Origin: Clitopilus passeckerianus
Lineage: Eukaryota > Basidiomycota > Agaricomycetes > Agaricales > Entolomataceae
Length of the DNA: 64,000 nt
Reading direction: 5' to 3'
Assembly: GCA_944990035.1 (NCBI GenBank)
Contig: CALYLX010000135.1
Span: 1 to 64,000, forward strand
Under the pieces are notes generated by a model that searched no databases, was not told the DNA's origin, and saw nothing but the letters and a program-made list of their open reading frames with translations. The number at the start of each line of letters is the position of its first letter. Position 1 is the first letter of the stretch. This document shows positions 11,149 through 22,330 of the stretch, one piece after another. The position numbers were made by a program, and so were the translations under genes.

Positions 11149-13994
11149 TCAGTTCCATTTCTGCTGAGCATAGATACCCAATACTTGATTGGCAAGGAAA
11201 GGGGTATAGAGTGCTGTATCAGCAGCAGTATAGACCTTATCTTTCTGCAACCCGTTCAGGATTTCGATGAGCTGTGCTTCGATGAAGTCAATGTACACCA
11301 AGTCAATGGGTGTATCATCTGAGACTGTGGGCGGCTTTGAGCCAATGAAGTCGGGGACATCATTGTACGGGAGAGGTGTGTGAAGGGTGTCGTCTCCGAC
11401 ACCAGGGCAGGACTGCAATTTGGAGAAGCTACAGTCAGCAAGGACCGCCTCATGGTTTTAAGAGGAAGGAACTCACATCCTTGGTGACATATCCAAGCGT
11501 CAAATCCTTTTGCGCATCCCTCCTCTCCACATCCTGTGCCATCTCCTTCACCCACTTCAAGTACCTCCTATCCACTTCTCCCCTACCATACAGCTCCTTT
11601 TCCCTAGCCTCAATCCACTCCAAGCTCCTCCTTCCGTTGGCACCAGCATCATTCAACGCAGGCAGGACTTGGTTAGCAACAGCAGCGGTGACGTTGGCAA
11701 TGAACCGGAAGCTGTCGGTGAAGGGAGAAACCTTAAATTGGTCGTCGCGGGTGAAGGTGCCAGCATAGAGGTCGAAACGCTGGGAACCAGAGTTGGCGAT
11801 GATGACGTTGGGAATGCCGGCGCGGGTGTTGTTGACAGCTGCTGCAGTGGGAACAGCCTACGACGACAGGCTTGAGGATAGTTGATGTAGAAATCGTCAT
11901 ATAACATACCTCTTCAATGAAAAGAGTCAAGAGAGAATTGTCGCTGGGATAAGGGTCCCTAAACAGACATTAGAATAAGACTTACGCCACAGAGAATAGG
12001 TTCGTACTGGCTCAAAGTGTAGTCTTGAGGAGCAGTTCCAAACACGGTTCCCAAATTGAACTTAGAAGCCAATGCCTTCAAGCCCTTCGTAATTGAGAGC
12101 CCGCCGTGGGTGTCGAAAGCAGAGCCATGTTTCCCAGTGTGGTACTATAATAATGATTACTTGAGTTCAGAAGGCAAGATAAAGCCCAAGAAAACCAATA
12201 CAGACTTGATATGTGACACGATTAGGGTCGAGATATCTTCTGGAGAAGGTGAGGTTCTTGTTGGTATGGCCCCTACCGTGGTCGAGTTTTGCAGCTACGA
12301 TGGCGATGAGATAGAGATTGAGTGAGTGGTCGGGAACATGGACGTACAGAGCCAGCCAACAGTCTCCATGTATCGTCCACTCTCCAAACCGACGGATCTT
12401 CCATCATATTGGACTATCAAAGAAACTGGGTTAGTTTTGCGGGTTGAACCATTGCATTTAATACTGACTGCAGTCGCGAATATGTGTATGACCTGTGCCA
12501 AGACCCCCGGACCATCAGCAAGCACGCATCGAATTAGCTGGGAAGGAAGCCCACCACCAAGGATCAGGATAGGTGTATTGGCATGGACGGCACGAATAGC
12601 GTTGAAGACAGTGGGCCCTATTAATGGAAGTTAGGAATGGTGGACGTTCTCAATAGACCGCCGAATCTTACAGTTATCCTTAGAAACGGGCATATGGCTG
12701 TAACTTCAGTCAGCAACTCAAACTCTTCGGGAGAAAGGAGCAATGCACACCCAGCGAGCAAGAACACGTCTGGTTCATCATAGATAGCTTCTGCGAACTA
12801 TATTCAGGAAACGCGAGTCAGTGCGACGAGGTTGATTGTATGAGAACCCGGAACGGACCCATTTTTCCTTGACCATGTCCTCCACCTTTTGCACGGTGGT
12901 GTTTTTATCGTTTCCAGTGAAGTCAAAGAGGACCCCGAGGGAGGTGACTTTGCGACCACTAAAACCACGAATGTCCTGTGAGGCACTATTTCATTTTGTA
13001 ACAAAAATGTCAACTCACTGCTTGGTCCTGAATTTTGCGTAACGGCCTGGCAGCATCATTGAATCAGATCCTGTTGAGCCTTTGAGAGGAACAAAATGTT
13101 TACTGACTTCCCAAAGGCTGGTTGATGGCCTTTCCGTGCTTGTCAGTGGTGGTGATGTTGACGTTGGAGGTCAAATAACGTCCTTTGAATGCTGGTGCGA
13201 AGTTGTTATGCCTAAGGCCCCGAAGTTGTAAGATTCAACGCTACTTCATATGGGTTGTGCTGAGACTTACATATCCAGAGCATTCTCGTAGATGTATAGT
13301 TCGTGGCTATGACCGGGTAAGCCAAATCCCGGAAGACAGGACGGTTCGGCTTACTTTCCAATGGCCAGGATGTCGTAGGGAAGCTGACTGAAGAATTTGT
13401 TGGCCTATATACATCGTGATTGTCAATGTATTGAATGCGAGGAATAGAGATAAGCGAGACGAACATCGTGGGCGTCGATGCCACCAGTGGGAAACCATCT
13501 GTCAACCCGGTTCCTATGGATTTCTCAGTGTACGAGCGGTTTTACAGGGTGTCTTCGTGGTCATACCGTCGTGAAGGTCACCGGAGTCAACAAGGAGAAG
13601 GTCAACACCGCGTCTCTAGTGGCTCGACATCAATAGGAGGTTTGGGATGTATAATGAGGATTGCGTTACGTCGGCTTGTTCTTTCATGTGCTTGACGAAA
13701 GACGAGAAGTCACCGAGGTCACCACTGCGAATCTCAGTAAGAATGTAAGCTATATAATGGCAGGCCATACCTGTAGTTCGGCTCAGGGAAGGATGCTTTC
13801 TGGTGACCGAGCAGCCATCCATGAGAGTCGGTGGTATGGATGATATTGATGTCTCCCCACTCTAGAGGACGCGACGGAGGCGCCACTGCAGAAGGAGGTG
13901 TCGCACGACGTGCATGGTTGTGGAGATGGTCGTCACCACAAGCCTGTACAGTGTATGCTGCGAACAAGAGTTGAAGAAGCTGGAGGACCTTCAT
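11149..13994 (-). CDS. Secreted 5'-nucleotidase-type metallophosphatase
   Basis: Members of this calcineurin-like superfamily hydrolyse phosphate from nucleotides and related esters outside the cell using two metal ions. [20 protein letters not shown] is a signal peptide, and I chose its Met at 13994 over an upstream one at 14051. Metal ligands appear in order, spread over small exons: [11 protein letters not shown] (about 13830), [12 protein letters not shown] (about 13590), the split motif GN-HELY (about 13340 to 13285), LLAGHMPV (about 12740) and [10 protein letters not shown] (about 12500). A 5'-nucleotidase C-terminal half follows ([16 protein letters not shown]) and the protein ends [10 protein letters not shown] count roughly 18 exons, unusually many. 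Between DGFP and GGIDAHD the frame changes at the G-run 13489-13491 (C-run on the coding strand), consistent with one missing base. Confidence 0.88.
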
Positions 13995-15591
13995 AGTCTT
14001 CACGAGGTGCCGAAAGCCCGGGAAATTGGCCTTGTGAAAGTGGCGGGACACAGTAGTGTGCCCAAACCGAGATAAAACAGAAGTCGCTAATTCTCTACAT
14101 ATATAGTTCGGAAGGCGGGGTTACTGAGAGTAGGCGCGTCAAGGGTTCGTTGATGGGCGTTGATGAGAGATTGGGAAACTCGACAAACCGGACGATCAAT
14201 CTCCCATTTGGCAACGCATGCACATGGCACATGGTGTCAAAGTCCAATAATAGCGAGGCGTTTGGCGTAACCTTCGGTGACTCCGCGATGATGAGCAGAC
14301 GCACATGCGTGAGGATTCGAATAGAGTGTAGAACGTGGCTTAGTTAAACCTTGTTATGCCTGTTCCAGTTCTACGAAGTCAGACTTTTCAGCAGGTAAAA
14401 CAGCAATCGAGAGCAGGGTGTTTGGTATGAAGCTCCGCCTCCCGCCCTTATCTATCGCTTCTGTGTTGTTATGCAATTTATCTCTCTCGATAGTGCAGCT
14501 GCGATATGGTAAGGTACTGTATACCTCGGCACGTTCAATGATGCCGACGCGATGGACGAGCCGGCCCTGAATCTGCAGCACGTTGTGAACATTGAGATGC
14601 GTTGTTTTCAAGTCAATGACTTTGATTGATAGTACTGTCAGAATCCCTGCAGAAAACTCACCTGGTGACACCCGGCCTACCCTTCGACGGAGATTCTGCG
14701 TTCCTGAGCCGACTAAGTCTTCGAAGAAAAACCGATGACCGTATTGCTCTATGATTTCGAAGCCTAAAAGATTGCACACAATTTGTTCGCGACGGCTGGA
14801 ACTCGGATGTTCTCAAACGGCATGGACACTCTGTCTACGGGCAATGCATATTTAGATTATGAATACTTGCACTTCTCTGCGCATTGAAGGTAAATTCTGG
14901 GCAAACACAGTAAAAATTCTTTGAACGGTCGACGCCTGTCGTCTGCTTTACATCTGCTCGTGGTTTTGTAAATATCACCTCCTCTAGCGGCCAGCGACGG
15001 CTCGAATGCAACTCTTTCATTGCTGACAATTATTCCTTGCGCTTGTGTTCTGTGTAAAGTCGTTTGCCCGTGAATGTTTTCCCCAATTGCTGCGCCTCAC
15101 CCCACCCTAGCCAAAATTAGTGTTGGGTCGAACCGCACTACTTACAAGGGCTTGCTCGGACGCCTGTATATAGATTCCGTTGGGGTAACTCCTGACATGT
15201 CCATGCACCAAAGGTTGGCCGTTTAGGTGAGCACGTTTTAGTCAGCTCAACCCTTGTTACTCAGTACTCCTCACACCTTGGAAAGTTGGGGGTTTCAGTC
15301 ATCCCACGAATCGCAAGAATCCGTACTGGACTGTGCATCATTATCCACATGACCCAAGCACCCATTCGAATATGATGGCCTGAAGATCTTAAAGCAGGTT
15401 TCGGTCTCAGCCGACGAATTGTACTCAGTTTGGGGTGAAGTTCCGCGTTTCCGAGGCAGCTTGGGGTCTTGGAGAGATATAAATGCGAGACGGAATGGCA
15501 CGTTAATAATTAAGACACTCACCAACTCGAAGATTTCGAAGAACACTAAGCCTTCCTACACGACATATCCGGACACTTTCAAGCTGCAAAC
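13995..15591. other. Gene-poor interval between nucleotidase and cupin genes
   Basis: About 1.6 kb. The first part is the divergent promoter side of the nucleotidase gene. The only notable open frame is the minus-strand one at 14354-14779, listed separately. The stretch just before 15592 is the cupin promoter. No RNA gene or repeat was recognised. Confidence 0.45.
14354..14779 (-). CDS. Doubtful hypothetical ORF (141 aa)
   Basis: An open frame on the minus strand reads MCNLLGFEIIEQYGHRFFFE and ends FVELEQA. Upstream the same frame stays open for a few more codons (SSSRREQIV), so the listed Met may not be the true start. A possible intron is bounded by CACCAGGTGAG and a downstream TTCAG. No domain, signal or membrane segment is recognisable. 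It may be an exon of an unknown gene or a chance frame. Confidence 0.22.
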   Translation of the reverse strand: MCNLLGFEIIEQYGHRFFFEDLVGSGTQNLRRRVGRVSPGEFSAGILTVLSIKVIDLKTTHLNVHNVLQIQGRLVHRVGIIERAEVYSTLPYRSCTIERDKLHNNTEAIDKGGRRSFIPNTLLSIAVLPAEKSDFVELEQA

Positions 15592-16071
15592 ATGGGTCAA
15601 ATCGTCGATGATGTTGTCTATGATAGAACGTGTGTACCTCTACCCTTGTTAGGTTTATTAATCCAGCTAACGACGACACACAGAAAGCCCACGCCGACCA
15701 TTAAGCTGCTCTACAGCTACCCGCTCCGTAACGTCGCAGGTTTCTCAATTATCGGCCTCAGCGTTTCTTTCCCCCCAGGCGCTTCATCTCCTCCACACCG
15801 ACATGGCGGAGCGTCTGTCTCCGGCGTGGTCATCTCCGGAACAGCGTACAACAAGATGAACAACGGTCCCACTATGGTACTGACCAAGGGCGAAACGTGG
15901 TATGAGGCTCCTGGGTGCCACCACAAATGCAGCGCGAACGCTAGCGATACGGAGCCATTGGAGTTGTTGGCAACCTTTGTTGTCGAGACCAAAGTCGTGG
16001 AAGAGGGCGGGCCCGGTGCGCTGGTGCAGATTGACGAAGAGTACAAGGATGTAAATTTTGGATCCGCGTAA
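15592..16071 (+). CDS. Single-domain cupin protein
   Basis: A small cupin_2 barrel protein. Members bind a metal and act as enzymes or sensors; the substrate here cannot be inferred. The start gives MGQIVDDVVYDR. One intron at about 15630-15683 (54 nt, AC|GTGTGT..CACACAG) joins to KPTPTIKLLYSYPLRN. The first cupin motif is PPHRHGGASVSG, with two metal-ligand histidines, and the second is centred on EAPGCHHKCSAN. The product is about 141 residues without a signal peptide. The intron is a multiple of three and stop-free, so retention would insert 18 residues. There are no obvious pathway partners alongside. Confidence 0.8.
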   Translation: MGQIVDDVVYDRTCVPLPLLGLLIQLTTTHRKPTPTIKLLYSYPLRNVAGFSIIGLSVSFPPGASSPPHRHGGASVSGVVISGTAYNKMNNGPTMVLTKGETWYEAPGCHHKCSANASDTEPLELLATFVVETKVVEEGGPGALVQIDEEYKDVNFGSA

Positions 16072-16601
16072 TGACGGGTGGATGACGGAGGCCAAGCAGG
16101 CTGGAAGGGAGGATTCCTAAACCGCATGACGGGTGGTCACATCGCTATGGCCGGAACGCTTAATCTGTTTTGGAGACGTACAGCGAACAAAGTGTTGAAT
16201 AAATATGTATATTTTGACAGGATAACGTTTGATAAAGCTACCCTGAGAACACCATTGGACAGAAAATTCTTTTGAGTGGAATATAAAGTGGGAATACGAT
16301 TACGATTATGATTACGACCGTGTACATTCTGGGTAGATAGCAAAGCTATATTTCACGTTAATGACGACTGATAAACCAGGATGCATGTTTGTGAAAGGAA
16401 AGAGGGAAAAGACAAGGTGGCACTAGATCAATAGGTGGTCGAAAAGCAGCAGTTCTTATATCCTTTGTTCCAATGCTCCTTTTGGTGGGCTGAAGAACAC
16501 TGTAATGGCCGATGTAGCTGGACGTCGACAATCGGAGTAGAGTTTACTTACATATTTGACCGTCTGACATCTGAATGCCGATTAGTACTTATCCTGGCAT
16601 G
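16072..16601. other. Intergenic, nothing recognisable
   Basis: This is the 3' flank of the cupin gene followed by the presumed 3' flank of the minus-strand candidate gene. A/T-rich stretches around 16190-16330 could hold termination signals for the cupin transcript. No gene is supported. Confidence 0.4.
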
Positions 16602-17657
16602 TCAAGGACAACGGACGGACCTGGCCCAAGCCTTGAGGCCTTGCTCTTCAGTTTTCTTGCATGGCCAGTTGGCGCAGGCATGCCAGCCCGTAAACAACCC
16701 ATAAACGAGGGACCGCATGAATCTCACCCAACCCTTGCCTTCCGCCTGCAGGATGAGGGCGAAAAACTTGCAAGCTTGTGCGAGAGGTGTGCTCACATGC
16801 CGGTCATGCCACTTGGCGATCCGCCACTGAAAACCCTTCCTCAGCTCAGTTGGCAGAATCTCTTCTTTATCAGACCTTTTGATGTACGGGGTCAGGATGT
16901 GCTGCACAAGAGCGAAGGGTTGGGCAGTCGGAGCATTTTCGGCAGTAGGTTCAGCAAGCCAGTGGTCAAGAGCTCTTTTGAGGTACCCTAAGCGCTCCCA
17001 GATAGGGGCCACTTTGAGCAAGCGCTGTATAATTCCTTTTGCGAGGACTTGGTTCTTGGCAGCGGCGTCTTTATGCGAGCGAGGATATTTCACATAGTAT
17101 CGAGAAACTTTCCGTCGAATAAACTACAACGTGTGGAAATAAGCATTGTTCAGAAGAAGCTCGAAGCTCGTCTTGAAGATCTTGGCTTAAATGAGGGGAT
17201 GGAGGTGGGGCTAAGAATTTGTCCACCAGTGAGGTAAGATACTATGCGCAGAAAATCGACAGAGTGACAGCTATAGTATCTTCGTCTTGCGTTTTCTTGA
17301 TGAGACTAGTCTATGGAGATGTATGTTAATGTTTATTAACGTTTATTGATGGATTAACGTCGGACTAACCCACCATGTTACGAATGTGAAGCATTCTTTG
17401 GAGCTCATCACGCTCAAAGCGGTTTGCAAAGTGCCCAGGAACATCCTTCAAGGCTTGAGCAAAACCCTATATTAAGTATACGCCATACAGTCACACTCAG
17501 ATAATCCACGTATCTTACCCAATACCACAACAAAAGTCTCAGCAGTTTTGTTGCTTTTCGAAGACATTGGCGAGAAAAGATGTGGATTGCTGGTGAGACC
17601 AGAAGCCGAGTTAGCTTGGGAGGGAACTGGGATCGGTGTAATCCGAGAGCGCCGCAT
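16602..17657 (-). CDS. Candidate spliced gene of unknown function, frame-disturbed
   Basis: I do not recognise the product. Several coding-like segments lie in order on the minus strand. A first exon starts MRRSRITPIPVPSQ at 17657 and ends near 17513. A second (about 17465-17375) encodes GFAQALKDVPGHFANRFERD. A third (about 17241 down) encodes SLVDKFLAPPPSPHLSQ. A 163-codon open stretch to 16602 includes LKVAPIWERLGYLKRALDHW. Introns of normal size with GT..AG ends separate the first three. Joining the parts in one frame needs two single-base corrections: a T-run near 17460 and a position near 17100. The last stretch is basic and aromatic with no signal peptide. It could be a real gene with consensus errors or a decayed one. 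Confidence 0.42.
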
Positions 17658-17938
17658 TATCTGGATGCCGAAGAGTCTACAGGGCTATACAGTTCTAGTG
17701 GCTGATACGTAAGTCGTGCTAAAGCTCCGATTTTTGAGATAGTATTTTTGAAAACTACTGGTAAATGGTCATGGCTAAGCAGTGAAAACACCGTGAATTA
17801 GGTGCACAAAATTCCGGATTTATTGATGCGATCACTCGGCTGAAGAACGGCAAATCCCAACGCCAATGGGCTGCCATCTGGACCCACTGTACAACTTTTC
17901 AGAGGGTCTCGCGTTCTTGTCCCCACGACCAGAGCTCA

Positions 17939-18538
17939 ATGTGGTAAGTGTATTCTGATCCTTCTGGGCGACTCCACCTCCACGTTTTCCATCGAATCTC
18001 CTGTCGCTTCATCTCATCCAGCGAAATAGTAAACCAATATCAATGACCGCATCTTCTCGCCATCTTCAGTAAACACGTTCTCAACGCGCAAGTTTCCATA
18101 CGAGCACCATGCTGCAAGCAATGGTATGACTGTGCTGAATGCCACGGCGAACACCAGAGCCATAACCTCGCAAAACGATGGAGATGGTGTTCATGTGTAA
18201 GAAGTGCAAGAAAGCTTTTAGGAAGGATATGAATACGTATGAGGACAGCGACGAATATTGCCCTCACTGTGATAACCACTATGTACGTGTCACAGAATCT
18301 CGTTCTAATCAGCTGGCTGAATGCCTCCAGGTGCTGGAAGCCAAGACTCCCAAAGCTGTCGTCGGCGTGGAAGGAGAGGATGCGAGGGTGGACAATAGGT
18401 TTGTCGTGTCAGCTCTTGTGAAGAATCGGACACTCAGATAACTTTAGGATGCTTAAGGACGATCGCGTCAAGACGATTCATACCAGGTCACTGTTCTCGG
18501 CCGACGACGACGATTTATTCAGCGATCGCATAGGCTGA
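17939..18538 (+). CDS. Short CHY-type zinc-finger protein (Hot13-like)
   Basis: This small zinc protein resembles the CHY zinc-finger family that includes yeast Hot13, a helper of small Tim protein oxidation in the mitochondrial intermembrane space. That role here is inference. Four exons fit: 17939-17943, 18070-18282, 18331-18398 and 18448-18538. Zinc ligands appear as APCCKQWYDCAECHGEHQ, FMCKKCKKAF and DEYCPHCDNHY. The tail is acidic (SADDDDLFSDRIG). The first coding exon holds only five bases (ATG TG), with the intron inside the second codon. I prefer this start because it yields MCKHVLNAQ, a conserved beginning. The frame shifts at the A-run 18172-18175 between HNLAK and MEMVF; one extra A restores it. 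Confidence 0.8.
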
Positions 18539-18638
18539 TCAGCATCTGTTTCCGTATTCACGCCATATCCACTTGCATAATATTCATCATGCCCCATACA
18601 ATGACTACTATTCACTACCAATCATACGACGGAACCTA

Positions 18639-20658
18639 TCAACAGTTCTTCTTATCAAAGATATACGTCGTCAAACTCAGACCCTTCAACGAAAGCATCC
18701 AATCAGAGCCACTCTTCGTCGCACCAGGAGTTGTGCAAAATCTTCTGAAGCAGAAGTGCGATAAGCCCGATTGGCACATGCGGCGTCGGGGAAGGTGAGT
18801 AAGAGATGAATCATCGGAATAAGGATTCATCGCAAGGATGTAATAGCTTGAGGAGTCCGAGACTGCCATGGTGAATCTATTGTCGACATCTGAGCCTGAG
18901 ATCGGGAGGCGCTGGCTCCCGGCTGGCAGAAGTTAGTGTCGTATCAGGTTGGATGCAGAGTGGCGTCGATTATCACTCACGTTTGACGAAATTGCCAAAA
19001 TGCTTGTAGGTCCAAAATTGTTTCTTGATGTCTGTTCGCGGAGCATGAGCTTCAAATTCTAGATTATAAACGACCACTTATAGACTAACAGAGGTTATAA
19101 TTCCCGTTGGTAGCATAGTCGCCATCATAGTATATGAAACCATCCTGGGTCAAGTCAGCTAGTACTCCACGACGTGAACGAGAAGCAAACTTACGTTCCA
19201 CCCATTCGAGTTGGCCGTCGTGGCGCAGGTATGGTTATTCAGCGGGCTGCAGCCCAGTTCTGAGAAATGAGAACATGTCAGGAGTGTTATTTGAGGGAAG
19301 ATACGGACATACGGCTGGAAACAAGCGTCCAAAACTAAAGGCGTGCATTAGTCTGGGGTAGTAGAATAGCTGGAGAGAAATGGGACTCACGTCATAGTGT
19401 GGTTCACCAGCGGTTACAAGACTCTGAAAAACAAGACTGGAGAACATCAAGGCATTATCGATCCTGAAAGTTGAGGATGAGAATCGGTTATATGTAGGGA
19501 GAAAGAGCCTTACGAAGGGTCGTATCCTCCACCATAGCCTTTTCCACTCCCATCCGCACTTCCGAGGGAGCAGCAGATTTCCTGAGTGCCACGTTGAGTA
19601 TCGCAGATGTCGAGTGTTTGAACTGAAAGTGTATTACCGTCATCCAAGTAGGTTTTCCATTTCCCCCGAATATATTCTTGACGCTGGCGATATAGGTCTG
19701 ATAGGCCAAGTCAGGCGGGAAATCGTATGTGTGATGGACTACAGCTGCAATCTTTCAACGAAGTTTGTCAATTCGTTGATCAATTAGGGAAGACGTTTGC
19801 TTGGTGTACCTTGTCGACAACGGAGGAGAGCCAGAAAGGGTATTCAAGCGACTCAACCAGTCGATTGGATTCATCCGCGAGGATGCCAACGGTTGAAGTC
19901 AACCCTTTCGCTTGCAGAGCAGAATATAGACCGTTGATGAGTGCAGCTCGTCTGAAGAGATAGTTATTGGTGAGCAATATTACGTGGGTAAGTCACTGGA
20001 AAACTTACTGAGTGGGTAGAACGACCATACCCTCTTGAGGGCAAGGAGATGGGGGGAAAGGGCTATCGGGCTCGTTCATAGGAGAGACATAACTAATGTT
20101 GATTCCTTGCCCCCTGAAATGCGCAACAACATCTGCTAGGTATGTTCCATATGCGTCTTCAGTACCTATATATACAGATTTCAGTACGGTGATGATAGCC
20201 TGGTGATAATATTTACCGGAGACAAACGCAGTATTACAACTCGTCTTCGTAAGAGTCAACGGAGCAGGAGCACTATTCGCAAACGCAGTGAGAGCATTTA
20301 CGCCGTGCTGGCTGGCTGCCGTTAAGAAATACCTTCCCTGAGGGTCCTTGTCCCAATCATAGTTCCCAGCACTGACGTAGAAAGTCTCGGGTGCACGGGT
20401 GGGATTGGACACATCAACACCTCCTGCTCCGATGTTGTAACGGTAGCTAGACAGCCCGAGCCCGCTTTGAGAGAAGAGGAGGCTAGATAGGTTTTGACGT
20501 GTAGCTTCAGGGAAGTGGTAGAGGTCATTGGGCCACCAAGCTCCTGAGCCACCGATTCCGGTGAAAGTCTGGGCCGGGGTCGAGGATACAGATGCCGAAC
20601 GCGTGCCTTCAGCACAAAGGATAGCGAGAGCCACTAGCTTGGTGAGAGAGGGGAACAT
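18639..20658 (-). CDS. GH30 secreted endo-beta-1,6-galactanase-type glycoside hydrolase
   Basis: A secreted glycosidase acting on beta-1,6-linked galactan, or a related beta-1,6 polymer, in the wall or plant debris. It begins with a signal peptide (MFPSLTKLVALAILCAEG). Catalytic-barrel hallmarks are TGIGGSGAWWPND near the N-terminus, the acid/base Glu in YVSPMNEPDSPF (about 20065) and the nucleophile Glu in KPTWMT-EICCSLG (about 19585), where an intron falls exactly before the Glu codon. About nine exons follow to a small beta domain ending SLTTYIFDKKNC. In the last exon two frame changes, about 18795-18815 and near 18727, interrupt it. Correcting them gives the expected LTFPDAACANRAYRTSA. 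Substrate preference cannot be proven from sequence. It converges on the CHY gene with about 100 bases between stops. Confidence 0.88.
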
Positions 20659-20901
20659 GGTGAATATTGAGGTCCGTCACCCCAGAAGCATTCGATTCTA
20701 TTTATTGATCGCAGTGAGATGATTTCAACCATTGAGATGGTCAAGTGGGCAACAAAAACCCGCTCGAGCTTCTTCCCGAACCACGATTTCCATGTGCACA
20801 TGTCATTTGGGTCCTAGTTTTGATGCAGATCCTGCGAGGGCGGGCAATGGGAACGGGTTGATGACGACCATCTGACCGTTCGTTAACTTAGTCGCTGCAT
20901 T

Positions 20902-21498
20902 TCACATGCGAGAGAAGCGTAGGGTGTGACGCAACGAGGCATGGACGTTTGAAGTTTGAACTACGAGATGGCCCTCGTTGCTGGGACGGTTCAGGATGAA
21001 TTCAAAATTGGAGACTCGAGCAGAGCCACGCTGATGCTGCATAGGAAAACATTCAAATCCAAAACAAACCTCAACTTGCATGTCAGCCGGAACCATTGAA
21101 CATTGAATACTGAACACAGCACGATGTCGGCTTGCTCTCAATAACATTACAACCTGGGACGACTGAACTTGAAGTCTACTTAGGCTCGGATGCCAGTCTT
21201 GCGGCGAACGCGTTGAATGGAACCCGGAGTGATTCAGCTGAACGACCACCGACTTTACCGTCTTGTCGGGGAACCCGATGACCGGCGGCTGGAAGGTGTA
21301 CTTGACGTGATATGGCTGGACTAGAGCACCCGTCATCTCTGTTGACATCGGAACCCTCACTTGCATGGGGTATACCATATTTCTCGGCCCATAGACTATT
21401 CCGTTGATGACCAAAACATCACATATGCAGGGGTAATGGCTTGTCGAACGCCCGTAATCGCTGCTTCCCCTCAAGACGGCGGTGTTCCTGTTGTGCAC
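20902..21498 (-). CDS. Doubtful hypothetical ORF (198 aa)
   Basis: An uninterrupted 198-codon frame starts MHNRNTAVLRGSSDYG and ends LRHTLRFSRM. It contains hydrophobic, evenly mixed stretches (VLVINGIVYGPRNMVYPMQV) but no recognised domain, signal peptide or intron boundary. It lies in the shared upstream region of the GH30 and granulin-like genes. Its length exceeds most chance frames here, but no homology can be claimed. It could be an old gene remnant. Confidence 0.27.
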   Translation of the reverse strand: MHNRNTAVLRGSSDYGRSTSHYPCICDVLVINGIVYGPRNMVYPMQVRVPMSTEMTGALVQPYHVKYTFQPPVIGFPDKTVKSVVVQLNHSGFHSTRSPQDWHPSLSRLQVQSSQVVMLLRASRHRAVFSIQCSMVPADMQVEVCFGFECFPMQHQRGSARVSNFEFILNRPSNEGHLVVQTSNVHASLRHTLRFSRM

Positions 21499-21622
21499 AA
21501 ACTAAGGAGGCACATTTGCTAGTGTTCCTGACGCAAAATGTCGTGCCTTTTCGATATAAAACCAAGCTTCCGCGTACATAAACCCCATCTTGAGCCCCCA
21601 AGGACAAGCTTGTGTCTCAATA

Positions 21623-22023
21623 ATGCATTTGCCACGAAAATCGCCCACCGTCGTTATCGCCTTCATATGCAGCCTATCAGCGGTCGCGCTCCCTCAACAA
21701 GAATATTCTCTTATGGCGGTTCAATGCGAGCAAACCAGAGACGTCTACTGCGATACTTGGCAAACCTGCTGCAAGATGAAGGATGGCAGTTACTCGTGGT
21801 GTCCTTACCAGGGAGGAGTATGCTGTCCTGATACAAATTCTTGCTGCCCGGTACGTCCTTCATACTTTCCTTCAAGGCACTTTTCTTTTGATTATCTTCA
21901 ACGCAGAAGGGACAAGTATGTGGATATAACGGCGGTCGGTGCAGAATCTTTGGCCTTACTGGAGCAGCCCAGTTTCAAGTGACACTGGGGGAGGCAACTC
22001 GTACCAGCAAACCCTCCAAATAA
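21623..22023 (+). CDS. Secreted granulin-like cysteine-rich peptide
   Basis: A 114-residue secreted protein. The start at 21623 (MHLPRKSPTVVIAFICSLSA) gives a signal peptide; an upstream in-frame ATG at 21590 would bury it. The mature part has the granulin cysteine ladder: TCCKMKDGSYSWCP, GGVCCPDTNSCCP, then after a 56-nt intron (21851-21906, phase 0) KGQVCGYNGG. Paired CC motifs spaced like one granulin module are the evidence. Animal granulins are growth factors, but the role of the fungal versions is not known to me; an extracellular or wall-associated role is inferred from the signal peptide. Reading through the intron yields a different, shorter tail, so the splice matters. Confidence 0.78.
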
Positions 22024-22330
22024 ACGAGGAATTGTGAGCCATTGGCAGAAGCCCGATCATTAGTGTCAGAAAGCTCAGGATAAAACCATGTAGAATCCCT
22101 GTTCCCAATATATCAGTCTTTTTAGTGTCTTACAGAAGTCCCGTCGTCGAGCACTGGCAATCGAAATTCAGAAAGAAAACGCACATCATCCATTCAGTCA
22201 TTTGGAACATCCTTGTCGAGACGGCTTGCACACAAAGTTTCGAACTCAGCAGAGCTTCTCACGATGTCCAGTGTCCATTGAAATTGCGGCGGAGATTCTG
22301 AACTTAAACTCTGTTTATTTCATTTCTGGG

